57,285 bases of DNA from Candidatus Dormiibacterota bacterium (GCA_003153505.1 PLZA01000054.1:1-57285), one strand, 5' to 3'. Shown: positions 1 to 8,258, counted from the first letter of the stretch. Notes: generated by a model not told the origin, from the letters alone. Numbers and translations: made by a program.

Positions 1-81
1 CCTATTCGCCTTCCACTGCACTAGAGTTTGGCTTCCAGCCCCGAGCGGGCTAACCGAGATGAGGGTTGAGGAGCGTTCGCC

Positions 82-360
82 ATGCTGGTCCTTGCTGCTA
101 CCGCTGCGATCCATTGGCTCCGCGTGTTGAGTCAGGTATCACCGAACGATCCCCTCTCCCAGCAGGTGCTGGCCCGTGTTGCGAATCCGCTGCTCACCTC
201 CGCGCAATTCCTGATCCCGGCAGCGGTGGCAATCTCGGGCATTCACAAGATGATGGAACATCGGGAAAGCGGCGGCTCTTTCATGGTCGATATGGTCACG
301 AAAGGTGGGGGCGCGATCCTTGTGTTGCAGCTCGTGAAGTCGATTTCAGGTGTCGGCTGA
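82..360 (+). CDS. pilin-like small membrane protein (VirB2/TrbC-like) of a T4SS module
   Basis: The 92-residue protein has two hydrophobic stretches (roughly residues 1-15 and 30-52), a short polar loop with charged residues, and a hydrophobic C-terminal segment. That is the size and layout of VirB2/TrbC-type conjugative pilins. The ATG at 82 follows a GAGGAG ribosome binding site at 70-75 with six bases of spacing. The stop overlaps the next start (TGATG at 358-362), so the genes are cotranscribed. The assignment rests mainly on the downstream TrbL/VirB6-like gene; sequence identity to a pilin family cannot be shown by eye. It could instead be another two-helix membrane component of the same apparatus. 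Confidence 0.55.
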   Translation: MLVLAATAAIHWLRVLSQVSPNDPLSQQVLARVANPLLTSAQFLIPAAVAISGIHKMMEHRESGGSFMVDMVTKGGGAILVLQLVKSISGVG

Positions 361-551
361 TGCGCGTCGAAGTGTATCTGCTCTCGATTCCTTTCGCTCG
401 ACACCGGAGCATCGTTCCGAGACCCCACCGGTTTGCACCGGCACTCGAAGGGTACGGAGTCCCGCCTGTGCAACGGCAACAGAGTGTGACTGATGCGCTC
501 ACCGAACCGCGAACGTTTCCGGACGCGCCGCAACCCACCGATCACGACTGA
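360..551 (+). CDS. small hypothetical protein in the T4SS-like operon
   Basis: The 63-residue protein starts one base inside the upstream stop codon (TGATG), which favours real, coupled translation. It begins MRVEVYLLSI, then is basic and proline-rich with no membrane segment. In Gram-positive-type secretion operons a small PrgI-like protein often sits in this position, but those carry transmembrane helices and this one does not. I do not recognise the family. It may be a decayed gene, since the neighbouring module is rearranged. Confidence 0.4.
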   Translation: MRVEVYLLSIPFARHRSIVPRPHRFAPALEGYGVPPVQRQQSVTDALTEPRTFPDAPQPTDHD

Positions 552-570
552 CCCAGCGGGAATTCTCGAA

Positions 571-1644
571 ATGATAGGCGCTGCCGCCTGGTGGAATCCA
601 GTCAGCTGGCTCCAGAACGTCGCCGGCTTCTTTCATGGGGCGTACGACGCAGGAGGCGCTGTGCTGAACGTGATGGGTGGTGCGCTGACCATTCTCACTC
701 AGTTCTTTCGATTCTTCTTTGACACCGGGCACTTCATCGCTGATGCCGTCAACTGGCTCATCAATGCCCTCTTTCCGCCGGAGCTGCAAACGTGGTTCCT
801 GGGCACCATCGGTGCACCGGGCGGCCAATGGAACTCGGCGCAAATTTACGAGTCGCTGTATAGAGGCATGATCCCGGCCGCCCTGATGATCGCGAGCGTC
901 GCAGCGGCCGGTCGCATTGTCCGAGCGCTTGTCGATCATCGAACCGGATCGATGGACACGATCCTCTCGGTGCTCCCGCGGTTTCTCCTGGCAATCGCGG
1001 TCATTGGCGTGCCGGGCACCTCGGTCAGCATCGGATACGCCGCCATCGTCTGGTGCATCGACGCGTCAGTCGCGATTTCGGGGGCAGTCGTCGGGCTCAT
1101 CCTGCATGCATCCCTCCTGAGTGGGTTCCCGCCGGGTCAGGGATGGTTCAGCCATCTGTATGGGACTCTCGCGGCCACCAGTCATAACTTGGTCGCGGTC
1201 GTGGTCGGCGGGGCGCCGCTCCTGATACTCGTGCTCTATGCCGCCTTCCTGATGGTCGTTCGCACGGTGATGCTCGGTTTCTGCGTCGTGTCGGCGCCAC
1301 TCTGTCTGGCTACCGCAGTATTCGACGCCAACAACCGTTTCTTTCACTGGTGGCTCGATCTGCTCGGCAGCGTTCTGCTGACCCCGCTCGTTCTTGGCAT
1401 GGCTATTGCACTCAGCTTGACACTCGCGTCGCACGTCGTCGTCGCCTTCGCGATTGGTCCGCTGCTTGCTGTTGTGATCATGTGTGGCTGGTTTCCGGCT
1501 GAGTCACGAGCCGGCGGCGCCGATGCTCACCGAGGAGAAATGTGCCACCGTGACCTGGCCGCCCGCGCAACGAGTGCAGATCAGCCGCGCGAGCCCAGCG
1601 CGCCACGCGTACGACTCGCGTTTCGCCAGGCAGGACCCATCTGA
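571..1644 (+). CDS. TrbL/VirB6-like polytopic membrane protein, 3' end rearranged
   Basis: Reading from the ATG at 571 gives 357 residues with about six or seven membrane helices. Features in order are an N-terminal amphipathic region (WWNPVSWLQNVAGFF), a charged loop around residues 85-125, and a C-terminal block (VRTVMLGFCVVSAPLCLATA, then FFHWWLDLLGSVLLTPLVLG) typical of TrbL/VirB6 inner-membrane channel proteins. After about 1478-1495 the frame loses hydrophobicity and becomes arginine/alanine-rich, because from there the DNA is antisense to a VirD4-like gene. The true protein therefore ends prematurely or is fused to out-of-frame sequence. The longer reading from 493 has no hydrophobic character at its N-terminus and was not used. 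Confidence 0.6.
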   Translation: MIGAAAWWNPVSWLQNVAGFFHGAYDAGGAVLNVMGGALTILTQFFRFFFDTGHFIADAVNWLINALFPPELQTWFLGTIGAPGGQWNSAQIYESLYRGMIPAALMIASVAAAGRIVRALVDHRTGSMDTILSVLPRFLLAIAVIGVPGTSVSIGYAAIVWCIDASVAISGAVVGLILHASLLSGFPPGQGWFSHLYGTLAATSHNLVAVVVGGAPLLILVLYAAFLMVVRTVMLGFCVVSAPLCLATAVFDANNRFFHWWLDLLGSVLLTPLVLGMAIALSLTLASHVVVAFAIGPLLAVVIMCGWFPAESRAGGADAHRGEMCHRDLAARATSADQPREPSAPRVRLAFRQAGPI

Positions 1645-1984
1645 ATGGGCCGCCTGAGGCACGCGCAACCTGAGTCCTCGTTCCCAACCCGGCGACGACC
1701 GCGACGCAGACGATGAGCGCAAGCGCTGTCCAGAATTTCCAGGCGACGACGCTCGACGTTGGTGCAACCAAAACCCACCACTCGAATGGCGCAGATCCCG
1801 ACGCGACGCGGTGGAGCAAAGCAACAGGGTCGATGAAGGCCACCGGCGACGCGCTCGGATGACCGCCTGCGATCCACGTCGCCACGGTGAGTACGAACCA
1901 CGGAGCGATCCAGACTGTGACGAGCGCAGCGACCACGCCGATGTCGCGCCACGCCTGGCTTCGATACCGTGGGGCTGCGGCCAT
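1478..1984 (-). pseudogene. VirD4/TraG-like coupling protein, N-terminal fragment
   Basis: The 168-residue frame starts at ATG 1984, with an in-frame stop just upstream. It shows two membrane helices (about residues 15-38 and 78-102) and then the segment RWARAADLHSLRGR..GTFLLGEHRRRRLV. That segment resembles the region just before the Walker A motif of VirD4/TraG type IV coupling proteins. The frame then stops at 1478, before any P-loop, so the ATPase domain is missing entirely. It lies head-to-head against the TrbL-like gene, and both lose homology at the same place, which marks a deletion or inversion joint. Coupling proteins normally exceed 500 residues. The assignment is inferred from layout and the pre-P-loop pattern. 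Confidence 0.5.
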
Positions 1985-2052
1985 CAGTCATGCATCGTGC
2001 GGCCCAACCCCGGACGTCATCCGGACATCCGCGCCAGCTGATCGACTGCTGG

Positions 2053-3084
2053 TCAGTCTGTGTCGCGATGCGCCAGGGCAAGCATGTCGTCGGCGAGTTG
2101 ATCGAATGTCGAGTGCAGAAACCCGCGCACGGTCATCACGCGCACTCGATCGGCGAGCCATTCGACACTCTGACGATCACTCGCGGCACTATCGACGATC
2201 TCCTCGACCGATGAGGATGACCGCTGGAGGCGATTCCGCACCAGCAACCTCAGTTCCGGGAGCAGCGCGTCAACCGGCATCGGAAGCCGTCGACCTGACG
2301 GGTCCGCATCGAGCGCGAGGTGTCGATCCGGCAGGTCGCGGTTCGTGCCGAACAGCGTCGATAACGTGGTGTTCGGATCGTCGTCCTGCATGACCGCAGG
2401 GCGCGTGGCGGCTTGCGGAACCTGTTCGCGCCGCGGCCCATAGAGGCTTGTCGTGGTGACCGCAGGCGCCATCGCGGAAAGTGGGCCGGGCTGGGACGAC
2501 GCGCGCGCGCCGCGGTCGACAAGGACTCGAATGGCGCCGACGCCCTCGGCGCTGAGGTTGTCCACGAGATCGGGGTCGCCGAGCGCGAGATGGGATTCGG
2601 CGAAGGTCGCGACCTGCTGCCCCTCGCGGATCACGGTGACACCTCGACCGCCCGGCGTTGCCAGCTCCACGACGTACGTCGCGCCGCGCTGAAGGAGATC
2701 GTCCAGCAGCCTCGGCCACACGACCCACTCGAGGCGGAGATCGGCATAGCACGGCTCGCCCCGAATCAGCGGCCCCACCACCGCCATCGCCTCGTCGGAA
2801 AGCCGGCACGCCGATACCGAAGACGCCACGGCGGCACGCATCAGGGCGAACGCCTCATCACCGACGGTCCGGGCGCCGTCGACAACCCAGAGGCAGTCGG
2901 AGATGATGCCATCGCGGACGACGAGTACTCCCTCCCGCGGATCGTCGCGCATCGTGATCAGGCCGTCGCCGACCGCCGGTGCGAGAGCGTCGAGCACGAG
3001 CGCGGCAAAAGGGAGGGACTCGAATATTGTCGCCCCAGCGGGGAGCAGCGGCAGTGACCAATCCCTTCCCAACTCGCCAGCCAT
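2053..3084 (-). CDS. conserved-looking protein of unknown function next to the VirD4 fragment
   Basis: The protein has 343 residues and no signal peptide or membrane segment. The N-terminal two thirds (about 1-200) has a regular alternation of hydrophobic strands and charged turns, suggesting one or two compact alpha/beta domains. Residues 205-255 are a low-complexity linker. The C-terminal 90 residues are helical and charged (LRLLVRNRLQRSSSSVEEIVD). It precedes the VirD4-like fragment by 68 bases on the same strand, so it was probably part of the conjugation operon. I do not recognise a family. Codon bias and an uninterrupted frame support a real gene. Confidence 0.65.
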   Translation of the reverse strand: MAGELGRDWSLPLLPAGATIFESLPFAALVLDALAPAVGDGLITMRDDPREGVLVVRDGIISDCLWVVDGARTVGDEAFALMRAAVASSVSACRLSDEAMAVVGPLIRGEPCYADLRLEWVVWPRLLDDLLQRGATYVVELATPGGRGVTVIREGQQVATFAESHLALGDPDLVDNLSAEGVGAIRVLVDRGARASSQPGPLSAMAPAVTTTSLYGPRREQVPQAATRPAVMQDDDPNTTLSTLFGTNRDLPDRHLALDADPSGRRLPMPVDALLPELRLLVRNRLQRSSSSVEEIVDSAASDRQSVEWLADRVRVMTVRGFLHSTFDQLADDMLALAHRDTD

Positions 3085-3157
3085 CGGGCTCAGTATGGTC
3101 GTCGCGGGGTGGCCCGCGACGGACAGTCGAGGGACATCGACCCCTGCGCCAAGCTGC

Positions 3158-3163
3158 TAGGGT
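3158..3163 (+). promoter_or_regulatory. candidate -10 box of a leaderless SDR transcript
   Basis: TAGGGT lies six bases before the GTG start at 3170, so transcription would begin at or next to the start codon. There is no Shine-Dalgarno sequence in the gap. No convincing -35 element is visible. The same arrangement is clearer upstream of the HTH gene at 9149. Confidence 0.35.
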
Positions 3164-3169
3164 CCAGCT

Positions 3170-3946
3170 GTGGATCTCGGGCTCCGAGGACGCGCGGCTT
3201 TCGTCGCGGCGTCGAGCAAGGGAATGGGGCGTGCCATCGCCGAGCACTTCGCTGCCGAGGGCGCCGATGTCGGCATGTGCGCGCGCTCCGACGCCACGTT
3301 GCAACCGGCCGCCGATGCAGTGCGATCGCATGGCGTGCGGGTCGTCACCACGCTAGCGGACGTTGCTGACCAAGACCAGGTCACTGCTGCGGTCGACCGC
3401 ACCGTGTCCGAATTCGGCCGGCTCGACGCCCTGGTCGTCAACGCCGGCGGACCTCCGCACGGCGTTTTCACGGACCTCGACGAGGCCCGGTGGGAGGCAG
3501 CGCATCAGCTCACCTTCATGAGCGCGGTGCACCTGATCCAGGCTGCCCTGCCGGCGTTGCGGAGCTCCGATTCGGCGGCCATCCTCTTCATCGCATCGAC
3601 CAGCGTCAAGCAGCCGATCAGCGGCCTCACCCTGAGTAACAGCATCCGCGGTGCCGTGAGCGGACTCGCGAAGACTCTCGCGAATGAGCTGGCGCCACAC
3701 ATCCGGGTCAACTCGCTGCTGCCGGGATGGATCAGGACGGACCGTCAGATTGAGCTCGCCCGCGCCTCAGGGGTCACGGACCTCGATGCGTTCTTCGCGA
3801 GCGCAGGCAGGATCAATCCGCTCGGCAGAGTCGGCGAGCCTGATGAGATAGCCCGCGTCGCCGTCTTCCTCTGTTCTCCGGCGGCCTCGTTCGTTACCGG
3901 AACGACGCTCGCGGTCGACGGCGGACAGATCCAGTCAGTCGTCTGA
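3170..3946 (+). CDS. SDR-family oxidoreductase, atypical active site
   Basis: This 258-residue short-chain dehydrogenase/reductase starts at GTG 3170. The nucleotide-binding loop reads AASSKGMG instead of TGxxxGIG. The NAG motif is present (VVNAGGPPHG), as is the helix carrying the active-site Ser (FIASTSVKQP). The position of the catalytic YxxxK reads SNSIRGAV, so Tyr and Lys appear replaced by Ser and Arg. The C-terminus ends with the usual VTGTTLAVDGG cofactor loop. This combination occurs in a 3-oxoacyl-ACP-reductase-like subgroup whose substrates are not established. It may be catalytically divergent. The neighbours are unrelated and it looks monocistronic. Confidence 0.85.
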   Translation: MDLGLRGRAAFVAASSKGMGRAIAEHFAAEGADVGMCARSDATLQPAADAVRSHGVRVVTTLADVADQDQVTAAVDRTVSEFGRLDALVVNAGGPPHGVFTDLDEARWEAAHQLTFMSAVHLIQAALPALRSSDSAAILFIASTSVKQPISGLTLSNSIRGAVSGLAKTLANELAPHIRVNSLLPGWIRTDRQIELARASGVTDLDAFFASAGRINPLGRVGEPDEIARVAVFLCSPAASFVTGTTLAVDGGQIQSVV

Positions 3947-3962
3947 TCGCGCCGGCGATCAG
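3943..3962. terminator. hairpin containing both convergent stop codons
   Basis: This is a perfect 8-bp inverted repeat, CTGATCGC / GCGATCAG, with loop GCCG. The TGA in each arm is the stop codon of one of the two convergent genes (SDR on plus, small gene on minus). There is no T-run on either side, so it would be an I-shaped bidirectional terminator. This is an inference from structure only. Confidence 0.5.
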
Positions 3963-4162
3963 TACTCGGCGCCGATCCCGTCCGTTCGCACCGAGTCGAT
4001 GCGGCGAGCGAGCAATTTCGCCTGGTAACTCTCGGCCTGACCCTCGAGGACGAGACGTGCCAGACGCGCGGCATCCTGGCGCACGCCGTTCTCGATCCGT
4101 GTCCAGCGAGCGACCTCACCTTCGGCAGAGGGTGTATCGGACGTGCGCGTGATATCGCTCAT
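3959..4162 (-). CDS. small hypothetical protein (67 aa)
   Basis: The 67-residue soluble protein is rich in charged residues, with a predicted helical centre (RIENGVRQDAARLARLVLEG). It starts at ATG 4162 and its stop is embedded in the hairpin shared with the SDR gene. Convergent spacing with a shared hairpin and a coherent amphipathic composition favour a real gene. No family is recognised. Confidence 0.5.
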   Translation of the reverse strand: MSDITRTSDTPSAEGEVARWTRIENGVRQDAARLARLVLEGQAESYQAKLLARRIDSVRTDGIGAEY

Positions 4163-4235
4163 CGCGTGCTTCCAGTTGACGTGCTGCCCGACGACGCTTG
4201 CGGAACATATACCAACCGCGTCGATTCCTGAAGGG

Positions 4236-5171
4236 TCAACACGTGGTCGTCGTGCTCAGAATCGCGATGATGTTCGGCAAATTGAAGAGCGCGTGCGTGA
4301 GGATTCCTGGAATGATGCTGCGCGATCCCTGATAGAGCGAGGCAAGCACGAGCCCGACGAAGAACAGTGGCAGGAACAGCACCAACTGTTGATGCACGGC
4401 CGAGAAGATCACCGCGCTGAGCGGTACAGCGAGCAGCGCCGGTCCCCACCGATGCAGCCAGCCGTAGATGAAGCCCCGAAAGATGGTTTCCTCGGAGATC
4501 GGCGCGATGACGCAGACCACGATGATCGCGAGCACGTAATAGTGACTGTAGTCGTGCTGGACTTCGTGACACTGGCCGTTGGTCACGCCGGGAAACAGGT
4601 TTTGGTTGATCGTCTCCAGGTAGTTCGCTCCCACCAGCGTCACATACGTGGCGGCCGGCACGATGGGAAGCCACCACCATTTGAAACCGCGCCAACCGAG
4701 GTCGCGTAGGGTCCCACCACGGCGCATGAACCCGAGCACGAAGATGTTGAAGAGCATGCCCGCGTACTGGCAGACGGCGAGCACCGACGACTCGATGGCA
4801 TTGCGCACCGTTGGGTCGGAGTTGGTGCTGATGAGATTGGTCAGGATGACCGCCACCGAACCGAGGAGCTGGAACGCGCTGAACCATCCCGGCCAGAACA
4901 TGACGAAGTCGGTCCAGTCCCAGGGCACCTTCGGGTCAGGATCGGCCGGATCGCGAATCACAAGCACATCGCGTCGCATGCGCGTCGCGCCAACCCCGAG
5001 GATGACGACGCCGACGATGCACAGTCCGCCGCCCCCGACGACGGTCAGCAGGTCACTCCCTTCGGCGCCGCTCAAGAAGCCGAACGAGATGAGGACGAGG
5101 AAGGCCGCCTCCATGTAGAGGATGACCCGGGCGGCGTAGTGGCGTCCGCTTTCGGCCTGGTGCGGCGGCAT
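4236..5171 (-). CDS. CPBP-family intramembrane metalloprotease
   Basis: The protein is 311 residues with about eight membrane helices. The C-terminal abortive-infection/CPBP domain carries the signature EETIFRGFIYGWL (motif 1, the EExxxR residues), then FSAVHQQLVLFLPLFFVG (motif 2 His) and GILTHALFN (motif 3 His/Asn). These supply the metal ligands of this Rce1-like family. The start chosen is ATG 5171; an upstream GTG at 5204 (28 bases from the divergent holB start) would add 11 residues. The longer frame reaching 5795 is antisense to holB and is not coding. Its substrate is unknown; bacterial members have been linked to bacteriocin immunity, protein processing and membrane protein sorting. 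Confidence 0.85.
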   Translation of the reverse strand: MPPHQAESGRHYAARVILYMEAAFLVLISFGFLSGAEGSDLLTVVGGGGLCIVGVVILGVGATRMRRDVLVIRDPADPDPKVPWDWTDFVMFWPGWFSAFQLLGSVAVILTNLISTNSDPTVRNAIESSVLAVCQYAGMLFNIFVLGFMRRGGTLRDLGWRGFKWWWLPIVPAATYVTLVGANYLETINQNLFPGVTNGQCHEVQHDYSHYYVLAIIVVCVIAPISEETIFRGFIYGWLHRWGPALLAVPLSAVIFSAVHQQLVLFLPLFFVGLVLASLYQGSRSIIPGILTHALFNLPNIIAILSTTTTC

Positions 5172-5231
5172 CGCTGCCTGCGCTGGCGTCTGGGACTGAG
5201 TCACCGCGGGCAATTCTGCACAATCCGTCCC

Positions 5232-6362
5232 GTGACCACGCTCGACTCGGTGATCGGCCACGGCCCCGTCCTCCAGCGTCTGGTGGCGAGCGGGGTCGAC
5301 GAGGAGCTCACCCACGCGCTGCTGCTGATCGGCCCCGAGGGCGTGGGCAAGACCACGGCGGCGCTGGCGCTCGCGTCCGAGCTGCTCGACGCCGCGCAGT
5401 GGCCTGGCGGCCTCGAAGCGCACCCGGATTTCTGGCTCGAGGACTCTGCCGCGGAGAACGTTGGCATCGATCGGATGCGGCCCTCGCCGAAGCGCAAGCC
5501 CGGTGACGAGGAGGCTGGACCGTCCCTGCAGCAGTTCCTGTCGCTCTCCGCCTATGCCGGTGGTCGCCGCGTGGCTGTGATCGCGCGCGCCGACCGACTC
5601 ACCGAGCAGGCGGCAGACAACGTCCTCAAGACCCTCGAGGAGCCGCCTCCACGCGCCCATCTGCTGCTCACCTCTGCGCATCCGGAGCAGCTGCCTCAGA
5701 CAGTGCGATCCCGGTGCGAGAACGTCGTCCTCGGCCCCGTCGCGCCGGCCGTCATCGAGGCGTGGCTCGAGCGCGCCCACGGCGTGAGCCAGCACGATGC
5801 CGCCACAGCCGCCGCGCTGGCGGCCGGCCGGCCGGGACGCGCGCTGTGGCTTGCCACCGAGCCCGGTGCGCTCGACGGTGAGCTCGATGCGCTCGATCGA
5901 TTCGTCGCCGCGGGGGGTGGGGGCACAGCGGGCGCACTCCGGGCAGCGGCCGCGGTGACCGTCGCCGTGGCGGCCGGCACCGAGCGCAGCGCGGAGGTCC
6001 GTGAACAGGCGCTGATCACGCTCGGTGCCTGGGCCTCATTCGTCCGCGACGCTGCATGCTTCGCATCGGGCGCCCCGGAGCTCGCGGTCTGGAAGGCATA
6101 CCGACCTGCGCTCGAGGCGTGGGCTCAGGACCTCGATCTCACCCGCATCGTCGAGATCCTGGCGCGCATCCTCGAGACAGCCGAGTCGGTCGCCATGTAT
6201 GCGCAACCACGCCTCGCCTTCGAGGCGCTGATGCTCGACATCTTCGCCAGAACGGACAGCCCGCCGCTGGTGGACGTCGTCCCTCGGGGAGGGCTCGAGG
6301 TCAGCGCCGGCGGCGCAGCACGAGGAAAGCCACGCCGATCCCCACCAGCGCGGCGGGGATGA
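5232..6362 (+). CDS. holB: DNA polymerase III subunit delta'
   Basis: This is a 376-residue AAA+ clamp-loader subunit. The Walker A motif GPEGVGKT is at about residues 34-41, followed by the DnaX/HolB-type block ADRLTEQAADNVLKTLEEPP, LLLTSAHPEQLPQTVRSRC (sensor 1 and SRC), and a helical C-terminal collar. It loads the beta clamp together with delta and gamma/tau. GTG at 5232 is the start that removes 31 non-homologous codons of the open frame. No zinc-binding cysteine cluster is present between Walker A and the DEAD-like region, unlike E. coli delta'. The 3' end overlaps the convergent small membrane gene by 62 bases. Confidence 0.9.
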   Translation: MTTLDSVIGHGPVLQRLVASGVDEELTHALLLIGPEGVGKTTAALALASELLDAAQWPGGLEAHPDFWLEDSAAENVGIDRMRPSPKRKPGDEEAGPSLQQFLSLSAYAGGRRVAVIARADRLTEQAADNVLKTLEEPPPRAHLLLTSAHPEQLPQTVRSRCENVVLGPVAPAVIEAWLERAHGVSQHDAATAAALAAGRPGRALWLATEPGALDGELDALDRFVAAGGGGTAGALRAAAAVTVAVAAGTERSAEVREQALITLGAWASFVRDAACFASGAPELAVWKAYRPALEAWAQDLDLTRIVEILARILETAESVAMYAQPRLAFEALMLDIFARTDSPPLVDVVPRGGLEVSAGGAARGKPRRSPPARRG

Positions 6363-6534
6363 TCCACGGGCGCCTGGCCGCCATCGACCGGATACGGTCT
6401 GAGATCCCCGCGCCTGCATCGTCGATCTCGAAGGGATCCTCGGTCATCAGCCGGACCGTGCCTGCGACCCGGCGCGGGCCTTCCTCTTCGCCCCCGACGG
6501 CGTCGTCGTGGCGGGCCAGCTCTGGAGTGGGCAT
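6301..6534 (-). CDS. small single-pass membrane protein
   Basis: The 77-residue protein starts at ATG 6534. Its N-terminal half is acidic, followed by ISDRIRSMAARRPWIIPAAL and a membrane helix that stops in four arginines. That tail resembles the C-termini of DUF3618-like or other small membrane anchors. The gene overlaps the convergent 3' end of holB by 62 bases, which is unusual and slightly lowers confidence. A longer reading from 6645 adds an arginine/proline-rich stretch without coding character. Confidence 0.55.
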   Translation of the reverse strand: MPTPELARHDDAVGGEEEGPRRVAGTVRLMTEDPFEIDDAGAGISDRIRSMAARRPWIIPAALVGIGVAFLVLRRRR

Positions 6535-6699
6535 TCGCGCATTATGGGCCGGTCCGGGAAGGCTGTCGGAATCGCACCTGCCAACGGCTGTACCGAGCGG
6601 TCGGTTCGGGCGGGCTCGGCGGAGACCCCGCGGCACAGGCCGCACGTATTCTGATGGCGTGATCGGAACGGCAGGTCCTGCGGTGGTGGTGGCAGCGTC

Positions 6700-6951
6700 A
6701 TGGCAGACGTCCCGCTAGTCGACCTCAGCGGCTCGGAGGAGTTGTGTACCGAGCCAGGCGCGCTGGAGCGGGTGCGCAAGGCCTACGCGCGTCTCGAGCC
6801 CGGAGGCCGCCTCGAGGTGCGTTCGCCCATCGCTGAGCACGCATTCGCCGTGCGTGCCTGGAGTCGCAAGAATGGCGTGAGCGTCGTCGTCGACGAGGCG
6901 TCGGACGGCTATCGCCGACTCATCCTCGAAGCCCCCGCGGCGAGCGGGTGA
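6700..6951 (+). CDS. TusA-like sulfur-carrier/redox domain protein
   Basis: The 83-residue protein fits the TusA/SirA fold: an N-terminal strand VPLVDLS, a cysteine at residue 16 (ELCTEPGALERVRKAYARL), the turn LEPGGRLEVRS, a second helix with FAVRAWSRKNG, and a final beta hairpin. In TusA the motif is CPxP; here it is CTEP, so the active-site Cys is kept but the following Pro is lost. TusA proteins relay sulfur for tRNA thiolation or cofactor synthesis; a regulatory role is also possible. The stop overlaps the GTG of the glycosidase (GTGA), indicating translational coupling. Confidence 0.7.
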   Translation: MADVPLVDLSGSEELCTEPGALERVRKAYARLEPGGRLEVRSPIAEHAFAVRAWSRKNGVSVVVDEASDGYRRLILEAPAASG

Positions 6952-8258
6952 CCCAGCGACGGTTTCCTGACCGATTCCTCCTCGGATGCGCGACTGCGGC
7001 GCATCAGGTCGAGGGAGGCATCGACAACGACTGGTCGAGGTGGGTCGCCGACCACCCTGAGGCGGTCAACGGCGGAGGCGACGCGGCAATCGCGATTGAC
7101 CACTACCGGCGCTACCGAGACGACCTCGAACAGCTCGGATCAATGCAGCACAACGCGCATCGATTCTCCGTGGAGTGGGCGCGAGTCGAGCCCGCGCCCG
7201 GCGTGTTCGACCACGACGCGCTCGCGCATTACGTTGACGTGGCGCGCACCTGCCGTCGTTTCGGCATGGAGCCGGTCGTCACGCTCCAGCACTTCACCCT
7301 CCCCGTCTGGCTTGCCGAGGCCGGTGGCTTCACCGCTCCTGACGCGCCGGTGCGGTTTGCCCGGTACGCGGCTGCCTGCGTGGAAGCGCTGGGAGAACAG
7401 GTCACCTGGTGGGTCACCGTCAATGAACCTGTGGTCGTCGCGGTGCTCGGTTACCTGGAAGGGTTGTGGCCGCCCGGCGAGCGCTCACTCCCTCGCACGA
7501 TGGCCGCTCTCCGCGGGCTCCTGCGCATGCACGCAGCCGCCGCACACGCGATCGCGACGGTGTCGCATCAGCACGGGCGCGCTGCGCAGATTTCGATCGC
7601 TCATCACGAGCGCCGTCTGCTGCCACGTGACCCGTCGTTGCGGGCGGATCGAGCCATCGCGAAGGTGCCGGACTATCTGTTCAATCGCTGGTTCCTGCGC
7701 GCCTGCGTCACCGGCCGAATACTCCGCCCGGTCGGGAGCGGCGAGGCGGTGCCTGGTCTAGCGGGTTCGCTCACGTACCTCGGCCTCAATCACTACACGA
7801 GCGAGGCCGTCTCCCTCGACCTCGGAGCGCCCGGCATGCTCTTTGCCAGACATGAGCCAGTACCGGGATTGCCGCTCTCAGGTACTGGATGGGCGATCGA
7901 TGCAGGCTCGCTCCGGGTCGCGCTGATCGACCTGGCAAGGGAGTTCGGTCTGCCAATCATGATCACCGAGAACGGCGTCGCCGATGATCACGACGAGTTG
8001 CGTCCCACCTTTCTTCGCGACCATCTCGGCGCAGTTGCCGACGCGATCGATTCCGGTGTCGACGTTCTTGGTTACCTGTACTGGACCGCCTGGGACAACT
8101 TCGAGTGGGCCGAGGGGTATACACAGCGCTTTGGGCTGATCAGCGTCGACCGCGAGTCGCTGCAGCGCGTCGCCAAGCCGAGTGCGGCGCTGTTCGCTGA
8201 GATATGCCGGACGCACGAGGTGCCGGACGCGCTCGTGGCCACGCGGCAGGGGGCGTGA
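6948..8258 (+). CDS. GH1 beta-glucosidase/glycosidase
   Basis: This is a 436-residue family 1 glycoside hydrolase with a TIM barrel. N-terminal signature: FLLGCATAAHQVEGG. Acid/base: Glu160 in WVTVNEPV. Nucleophile: Glu341 in IMITENGVADD. Sugar-binding region: LYWTAWDNFEWAEGYTQRFG near the end. No signal peptide is seen, so it should act in the cytoplasm on imported beta-glycosides. The GTG start overlaps the stop of the TusA-like gene by four bases. The exact substrate cannot be read from the sequence. Confidence 0.92.
   Translation: MTQRRFPDRFLLGCATAAHQVEGGIDNDWSRWVADHPEAVNGGGDAAIAIDHYRRYRDDLEQLGSMQHNAHRFSVEWARVEPAPGVFDHDALAHYVDVARTCRRFGMEPVVTLQHFTLPVWLAEAGGFTAPDAPVRFARYAAACVEALGEQVTWWVTVNEPVVVAVLGYLEGLWPPGERSLPRTMAALRGLLRMHAAAAHAIATVSHQHGRAAQISIAHHERRLLPRDPSLRADRAIAKVPDYLFNRWFLRACVTGRILRPVGSGEAVPGLAGSLTYLGLNHYTSEAVSLDLGAPGMLFARHEPVPGLPLSGTGWAIDAGSLRVALIDLAREFGLPIMITENGVADDHDELRPTFLRDHLGAVADAIDSGVDVLGYLYWTAWDNFEWAEGYTQRFGLISVDRESLQRVAKPSAALFAEICRTHEVPDALVATRQGA

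Noticed and set aside
5172..5795. N-terminal extension of the CPBP frame on the minus strand
   Set aside because: It is antisense to the well-supported holB gene and has no membrane or CPBP character.
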